Shown here: piece after piece, positions 57,541 through 64,000 of the stretch
Layout: every line of letters begins with the position of its first letter
How positions within the stretch are numbered: the stretch's first letter is position 1
Assembly (NCBI GenBank): GCA_002007465.1
Contig: LNAC01000031.1
Span: 6,484,069 to 6,548,068, forward strand
DNA length: 64,000 nt
Origin: Ailurus styani
Taxonomy: Eukaryota > Chordata > Mammalia > Carnivora > Ailuridae
Reading direction: 5' to 3'
Notes under the pieces: model-generated
The model's input: the letters and a program-made list of their open reading frames with translations, nothing else
Databases searched by the model: none
What the model was told of the DNA's origin: nothing
Translations under genes and position numbers: made by a program

Positions 57541-58282
57541 GTGTTTCTTTTTCTTTTGCTATAGAATAAAATTTAATAAATACATTAGCTCATTTTTTCC
57601 CTATTTCATTTTATCCCATGGCCCTTCTCCCATTCTAGCTGCATTCTTGAAGCATCTGCTGCTTGAGAAGGTGTCACTGTAGTCGAACCCCTCATACTAG
57701 ACATGGTAGTCAGAATCACCCACTCTTGTAACGTTGGCTGCTGGGGGAGGGACTATGTATGTATAAAAGGGAAGGTAATCAGGCTGAAGCTAAAGGGATG
57801 TTTGTGAGTCTTGAGAAGAGAATTCTTGGATTGAGTCCCAGTACAGAGTTGAGAGCATTGGAAGAATACCCAGATTGGAAAGCCACGAAGAAGCCTGTGT
57901 CCTCTTTCAGAAAGGGTTCAGAAAGGGAACAAGAGTCTGTTTTGTTTTGATTTTCATTGAAAGGGAGAAAACAGAGCATCTTTTGAATGGGACGTCTGAA
58001 TTTGAGACTCCTGAAGAGACCCTGAGCATCCTAGCCTAGCTTGTAGATCCACAGAATGTTTTTCTAGATTACAGAAAGCTGTTAGATGTGCCCAAAGAAC
58101 CAGGGCACCTGAAGATCTATGTAGTCTAGATAAGGAGGGGAAGACATTGTGGCTTTATGATAGCGAGCTTCTGGCAGGAAGATGGTAGCTCATTGTACGT
58201 TGGTGTTGAGAAAAGCTGATGACTTATTCTACTATCCCACCACATTCTGGCATTATAGCAGCCTCTTGAATTCAGACATGAG
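57541..58282. other. Unique non-coding DNA, no gene seen
   Basis: No recognised repeat; frames up to 66 codons, unrecognised. Confidence 0.5.
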
Positions 58283-58300
58283 CTCCAGACAGGTACTTTA

Positions 58301-58539
58301 TTTTTTATTTTATTTTCTAATTTAATTTTTATTTTATTTTAGATTTTTAATTTATTTATTTGACAGAGAGTGGGAAGGAGGAGGAGGAGAGAGAGAGAGA
58401 GGACAAGCAGAGGGAGCGGGAGAGGGGGAAGCAGGCTCTCCGCTGAGCAGGGAGCCCGATGTGGGGCTTGATCCCAGGACCCTGGGATCATGACCTGAGC
58501 AGAAGGTAGTCACTGAACTGACTGAGTCACCCAGGTGCC
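58301..58539 (-). mobile_element. Can-SINE, older type
   Basis: Reverse SINE with an expanded T/A-rich tail (58301-58350), GACAGAGAGTGGGAAGGAG, a GA-rich body and head ending CACCCAGGTGCCC. The 18-bp TSD, CTCCAGACAGGTACTTTA at 58283-58300 and CTCTAGACAGATATTTTA at 58540-58557, has three mismatches, indicating greater age than the mustelid-type copies. Confidence 0.93.
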
Positions 58540-58812
58540 CTCTAGACAGATATTTTAAAGGGAATTCTGCATTGACTGATACTAAATTTTGCCACTTGGT
58601 GAAATAGGGTTTAAATAGAAATTAAGTTCTATAAAAAGTGCAATATTTCTCTTATATAACTGTGTTTTGTCTGAGATTTATTTCCTCTGCATTCTGAAGA
58701 GAACAATAAGCCCTTTGCTTAAAGTTTAGTAAAATCCATTAAAACACAAGAAAATACCCAAAGACTAAATTTAGGCCAATTCAAATCAATGGGCAAACCA
58801 ATTCTCCCAATA

Positions 58813-59766
58813 CAGGCAGTCCTCACTTTGCATGGTTCAGATATGCATGCATTTCCATTATCACAGTATAATTAAGTAACACCAGTCCCTTGACAAAACA
58901 GTTCAAATTTCAGTTACCCACAGTGCATTAACCCCAGGTGCTTGTCTAATATACAAACGTCACTGCTACTCATTCAGTCCCCAAATCATGATGTTAAAAG
59001 TAGATGCACATCATGATCAGTAACCAGTCACATCAACTTGTTGAGTGCCTGCTGGTCAGTGTGCATCAATTATTCAGTTTATGCACAGACAGCAAAGTGC
59101 GTAGTGGTGTTGTGTCTTTGTCTCCTAAGAGATTGAACCCATGTGACATTTTACATGTATACATCATTGAAATGGTGAATTGGCCAACAAAGATGAAAGT
59201 GCAGCAAAGAAACAAAAAATGATGACTCTGGAAGTGAAATTGGAAAGTGGTTATGAAGAAGGTGTCCCAGGGGGAGTGACACTGGCAAAAAAAACCCAAA
59301 CCCCAAAACGGAAAAAACTCACATTAAAGTACTCTTGAAGATATTATATGATGTTTAAATCACAAGGAACAAAATATTAAAAGCTGACCCACTCTTAGGA
59401 AAGAATATGAAATTCAATAAGACAGAAAAGATAAATGCTCCTATATATCCTATTATACCATAAGAAGAGAGAAAGCACTGTTTAATCTACTCTTGATAAG
59501 AATTTTATAAAAATAAAAACTTAAATTTCAATGAAGTGTTTTAAATAAGGCTGTATAAAACAAACAGTATTTTTTCTATTGTTTCATTTCTCTCTGTACT
59601 TATAATGGATAGTATGAGATGATTTGTTGTTTTGACAAAGTTTTAGAGGTCATAGAGCAATCATGATTTTCCCCATTGGTTATTAAAATGACTTGCATGG
59701 TTTCAGTTTACCTGGTCACTTCTTGTATGGTTCCCCATTGCTGTGCAATGTGAGCAACTGCTTGTG
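58813..59766 (+). mobile_element. Tigger-like (pogo/Tc1-mariner) DNA transposon remnant
   Basis: The left end CAGGCAGTCCTCACTTTGCA directly follows a TA dinucleotide, the target used by this superfamily. The right end, TGTGCAATGTGAGCAACTGC near 59742-59761 followed soon by TA, is an approximate reverse complement of it. Between them at about 59222-59265 lies a frame reading MMTLEVKLESGYEEG, similar to the helix-turn-helix start of Tigger transposases. At about 0.95 kb it is far shorter than an autonomous Tigger (over 2 kb), so most of the transposase is deleted. Long inactive. The subfamily was not determined. Confidence 0.75.
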
Positions 59767-61164
59767 TACAGAAAGGGGCAAATGTGCCTTTACCTGCATA
59801 TGTAAAATCAGCCTCAAAATAATCACCATACCAAAGAACTGCACACCTAAAAATTCTCTCCCAAGGTCAAGAGTTGCCCTGGAATTGGTATTCTTATCCT
59901 GTAGACAGAGAAAGAGAAAAATGTGCTGTAAACTGGTATCTGAGGCCTTGGGAGTCCTAGGAGCTGAGTTAGTAAATGCCTTGTCTCCAACAAGCATTCA
60001 GTGTTCACATATCCCTCCGTGTTGTTTAATAGTCATGTGTGGTACAATGGTTGCCATTGCTCATTTTTGGTATTGTTCGCACATCATCTCATAAGTGGAC
60101 TGATGGTCATTGTGTGGGATGTTCACAAATCCAGTCATTGCACTCCGGTCATTACTACTCATTCTCCCTGTCATGTTTTATGTGGGAATATGCCTTGTGG
60201 GACATGAAACAATCAGATTATATTAATAGAGAGGATAACAGATGTGCTCTTCTTTTATTGTCTCTGGGGTTCTTTTAGATCATCTGAAATGACTACATGA
60301 AGTTTAAAAATATTTTATTAAAAATGCTTAATGCAAGAAAAAATTGTGTTTTCCACACATAATGTTTATCAAGACAACCTTCAGGTGCTCTTAGACAAAA
60401 GAAAGTTTAAAGCTTTAAAATAAAGGGCTTTATAGGTACAAAATTATTTATGCCTAAAAACCCTCTAAATATACTTTTATGTGTAACTATCAGTGTCTAT
60501 AAGGAAAGGAAGAAAAGAAAAAAGTGAAATTGGGGAAATGGATATTTGTTAGGTAGCTTATAAATCCTAGTCTTTTGTAAGGCTAGTAAGTTTATTCTAT
60601 CACTTCATGAAAGACATAAAATAGGTGTGTGTGTGTGTGTGTGTGTGTTTTCTTGGAACCCTTGAAAGTATGCCAGATTATTAACCATTTCCCACTCTTT
60701 CCTCTTCATTCTACCCCATGGCACATATGTGAAGTATTATAGTTCTTGAATATGGAAAATTCTCTTTTATATTTCTGGGGCCTTTTCACTCAAGAAATTC
60801 CAGGCACATTCCCAATATTCTAGTCATTAGCCTATACAATTCTCTATTAAATTGGTGCCAACTTTTCATTTTAAATGGGGAAAATTGGGACCATTTTTAT
60901 TTCTACCCTAGCACAATGATGTAGGAGATTTGTAAGAGTGTTGCTTACTATAATGCCTTTAAGGAAATGATTTATCTTTTTTCAGCTTTCAGAAAAAATC
61001 ACACCACACCAGTGTTGACTGGCAAAGGCCAAAGTGGCAGTCCAAATGCTGGCACTAATTAAATCCATTTGCACATGTGTAAGGAATGAGGCTGTGACCT
61101 GAGATATTCTCTAACTTAGGAAGCAAGACATTACTGAATCTTAGGATCTGGTGCAGGTAGACTT
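59767..61164. other. Unique non-coding DNA, no gene seen
   Basis: The longest frame (133 codons plus, 59693-60094) starts inside the Tigger end, is cysteine-rich and has no recognised domain; I treat it as chance. No other repeat apart from the GT run. Confidence 0.5.
60625..60648. repeat. (GT)12 microsatellite
   Basis: Twenty-four bases of uninterrupted GT. Confidence 0.95.
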
Positions 61165-61265
61165 CTTAGAGGCAACCCATAATTTTATGAGATGATGAAA
61201 CTGAGGCTGAAGGAGTTTATTCTGGCACAAGATAATAAATTGAGTTATTAGTAGATCAGACTTCT
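61165..61265 (-). repeat. MIR fragment
   Basis: ATGAGATGATGAAACTGAGG followed by CTGAAGGAGTTTATTCTGGC and a TAGTAGATCAG piece fits an inverted MIR core. Short and diverged. Confidence 0.6.
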
Positions 61266-61989
61266 TTTTCTGGATATGATAGAGCAACTGGTATTAGAGC
61301 TAACCTCCTACTGTAAATCAGTGTGAAACTGTACAGGCTATATGAAGATATAGTTTTTCAGGCATTGGAAATAGGCAGCAAGATCATAACAAGGTTATGA
61401 TCCTTGGAAGAAAAGATAAAAGGTAAGTATCATGTTTAAGCCAAATTTCTGGTTCGTGTCACCTTTCAGACTGTGGTTCAGGGAGGTGAGGCTCAAGTGG
61501 AGAGTATGAGTCTTGCTCTAAGAAGGCAAAGATCAGAGTTCATGTTTGCTAAGGTGGCTGGAATATGCAGGCCAGGGTCCCAGAGGGGAGGATGCTAGAA
61601 GGGTTGAGCCCCAGAAGTCGGTAGGTACATTCTGCTTAGTTTCTTTGCCAAGAGTTTGGCTATATGTGTATAGCGTAAGAATCTGTAAGGTCTAGCAAAG
61701 TGAGGCTAGTGGGTCAGAAAGCTGAATGGAGCTCATAGTTCATGCAATTCTGAAAGATACTGAGGTTCCTGCCCAGCCAAAGTCATCTGACATTCAGTTA
61801 AAACCTCCCAAAGGCCATGCTTTAGGGATTAGGACCACAGCTTAGAGTAAGGGCCACATCTTCAATTAGAGAATACACTGACAAAGCCTAAAACCAAGTC
61901 TGACTGGACTAAGAGAATCTGCCTGTAAATTACATAACTGCTACAATTATACTCTGCATACTTTAAAGGGACACAAACTCCTTATAATG
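61266..61989. other. Unique non-coding DNA, no gene seen
   Basis: No recognised repeat or frame. Confidence 0.5.
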
Positions 61990-62960
61990 TATTATTCAAA
62001 TTATCCAACATATAAAAGTATTAAATGTGTGAAGAAGCAATAAACTATAATCCACAATAGACATCAACAGAAACAAACCCTAAAATAGTCAAGATGTTGG
62101 AATTAGTGACAAAGATTTTATAAAAGCTATCAGAAATGTGTTCAAGGATTTAAAGGACAAAATGGTCAAATGAATGGACAGAAAAGGAATCTCAGCATGA
62201 AATGAAAATGTGAGAAAGAACCAAATGAAATTTTAACACTGAAAAATAAAATATATGAAATAAAAACTTCACTAAGTGGGTGGAACCATATATTGGACAA
62301 TGTAGAAGAGTCAGTAAACGTCAAGGAAAATCAATAGAAATTACTTCAGCTTAAGAATACAGAGAAGAAAAGATGGGCAAAGATGTGATCTCTGGGAAAA
62401 TAGCTAATAGTGTAAGACACACTGAACTCAGAGAATGACTTAAGAGAATGGGGCAGAAAAGCCATTTGAAGAAATAATGGCCCCAAATTTCACAACTAGG
62501 TGAAAACCACCCATTTATAGATCTAATTCAAGCATGATAAATACAACCCCCCCAAACTATGCTTAGATGTATAACAAACTTGTGGGAAACCAGTGATAAA
62601 GAGAGAATCTTGAAGAAAGAGAGAGAGATAGAGAGAGGGAGGGAGGAGGAAGAGAAGAAGGAGAGAAGGAAGGAAGGGAGGGAGGAAGGAAGGAAAGGCA
62701 TTACATGATGGGGAACAATGATAAAAATGATGGCTGATTTCTCATCAGAAAGAATGGAGGTCAGAAGATAATGAAATACTTTAAAGTTCAGAAAACAAAG
62801 TAACTTGTCAGTCTTGGATTCAATATGTAGTGAAAATATCCTTTAAAAATTGTACTGAAATATTAAGACATTTTTAGATGAATGGAATTTGAGAGACTTC
62901 ATTTTCAACAGATTCATGCTAGAAAAAATGCAAAAAGAAGGGAAGAAAACTTCCTCAGTG
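61990..62960 (+). repeat. Old L1 (L1M/HAL1-type) ORF1 remnant
   Basis: Forward sequence following mammalian L1 ORF1 from the coiled coil (TCAAGGATTTAAAGGACAAAAT, GAACCAAATGAAATTTTAAC) through the RRM (GAAGAAATAATGGCCCCAAA) to the C-terminal domain (GATTTCTCATCAGAAAGAATGG). Every frame is broken. A GA-rich expansion at 62612-62698 lies between the RRM and C-terminal parts. Confidence 0.78.
62612..62698. repeat. Purine-only tract (GA/GGAA)n
   Basis: About 87 bases, almost all purine (one T near 62629), passing from GA to GGAAG and GGAGG units inside the L1 ORF1 remnant. Mirror-like homopurine DNA can form triplexes. Confidence 0.9.
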
Positions 62961-63013
62961 TGATGAACAGTACCTTCAAAAGAAAGGAAAAAAAAAAAAA
63001 AAGAAAGAAACCC

Positions 63014-64000
63014 TGCAGCTAACATCAACATTTAATGATGAGAAACTGAACAGGTCTACCCTGAGATGAGGATCAAGGCAAGAATGTCCACTCTTATGGA
63101 TGTCCACTTTCACAAGTTCCTTTTGACATTACATTGGAGGTCTTAGCTACTACAATAAAACTAAAACAGGAGCAAGGAAATAAAATGAAAATGAATTAAA
63201 TAAAAAGGAATGATAGGCATAAATATTGAAAGAAAAAGTCAAAACGTTTTTTGTCTGCAGATGCTATTGTAGCATCTGTATCTGTGTAGATAATCTTTAG
63301 AAATTAACAGAAAAACTACTAGAACTAATAAGTGCAGTTGTAAAGTCATAGGACACAAGACCAATGATAAAATGATTTGTACTTCTATATTATAGGAATA
63401 AAAATTTTGAAAATTAAAATTGAAGGAAACAACATCTAACATCAAAATTCATAAAATAAATGGGCATAAATTTAACAAAAGGTGTTCCAGATGTCTACAC
63501 TAAAAACTTCAAAACAATGCTTACAGTAATAAAAGAAAACCTAAATAAAGGGGAATTATGTATTGTTCATGGAAGGGAGACTGAGTATTGTTGAAATGTT
63601 ACTTCGGCCCAAATTGATCTATAGATAGGGTCAACACAATTCCAATCACGGTTACAATAGCTTTTTTGAGAAAAGAGCCAATTATATAATTTTTATGGAA
63701 GTAAAAAGAGCCTAGAAAAGCCAGAAGAATTTTGAAAAAGAACAAAGTTAAAGGAATTAAACTACCTGATTTCAACACTTACTATAAAACTACAGTAATC
63801 AAGCCAATGTATTACTGGCATAAGAAAAATATTTCAAGAGACTAAGGTCTAGAAATAGATATGCACATATATGGTCAATTTATTTTTGACCAAGATGCCA
63901 CTGCAGTTTAGTGAGGAAATGGAAAATACTAGCAACAAATGGTTCTAGAACAAGGGGATAAAAGTATGGAGAATCTTGACCTCTTCATCATACGACATAC
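63014..64000 (+). repeat. Old L1M ORF2 remnant, runs off the right edge
   Basis: Forward L1 reverse-transcriptase sequence: CTGCAGCTAACATCAACATT, GATCAAGGCAAGAATGTCC, a decayed box-A/D region near 63259 (GCAGATGCTATTGTA), CAACACAATTCCAATCACGG, ACTACAGTAATCAAGCC. Roughly the second half of the RT and beyond are represented. The first half of ORF2 is missing between this and the ORF1 remnant. Frames are broken throughout. The element continues past the window. Confidence 0.85.

Noticed and set aside
59693..60094. 133-codon cysteine-containing plus frame
   Set aside because: It starts in the Tigger 3' end and shows no known cysteine spacing.

Overview
The window is mammalian nuclear DNA, and the repeats point to a caniform carnivoran, probably a mustelid. 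It carries many tRNA-Lys-type carnivore SINEs (Can-SINEs). Five of them (near 2.9, 5.2, 24.3, 39.1 and 52.5 kb) have the tail and body form I associate with weasel-family genomes: a GTAGGCAGAGAGGCAGGCAG block and a CTTTAACCCACTGAGCCAC head. The L1 3' ends are carnivoran, and older MIR, L2, MaLR (MLT1), MER5A and Tigger copies fit any placental mammal. The species call rests on remembered repeat consensus sequences, not on a search.

I found no intact protein-coding gene, no recognisable exon and no RNA gene. The longest open frames outside repeats are about 130 codons, which is expected by chance in 64 kb of AT-rich DNA. The longest frame of all (204 codons near 42 kb) is debris of L1 ORF2. 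The window is therefore an intergenic region or part of a large intron.

Layout. 1-5 kb: unique DNA with one young SINE. 5-8 kb: an L1 3' end with a SINE in its tail, then MIR, L2 and MLT1 remnants. 8.1-11.7 kb: a 5'-truncated L1 with a perfect 15-bp target-site duplication (TSD), itself hit by a second short L1 and a SINE. 12-23 kb: mostly unique DNA with MIR, L2, MLT1, old L1 and three SINEs. 23.6-24.1 kb: a probable processed pseudogene made from the 3' end of an unidentified mRNA. 24.5-36.7 kb: the least repetitive part, with AT-rich blocks that could be conserved regulatory DNA (28.6-30.4 and 34.7-35.2 kb). 38.3-40.4 kb: an L1MA-type copy broken by two SINEs. 41.0-47.3 kb: an L1 that still has its 5' end, 5'UTR, ORF1 and ORF2, but is coding-dead, inserted into a MIR; it contains both single-N positions of the window. 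47.4-58 kb: unique DNA with MIR, L2, MER5A, MLT1 and two SINEs. 58.8-59.8 kb: a Tigger-like DNA transposon with both ends recognisable. 62-64 kb: an old L1 running off the right edge on the plus strand.

The sequence therefore records successive insertions: MIR/L2 oldest, then MaLR, MER5A, Tigger and L1M, then carnivoran L1s, then mustelid-type SINEs. Seven of the eight L1 copies lie on the minus strand, which would fit an intron of a plus-strand gene but does not prove it. I saw no convincing new biological system. The most useful observations are the apparent assembly joins at the two Ns, the nested insertions with datable TSDs, the processed 3'UTR copy and the candidate regulatory blocks.
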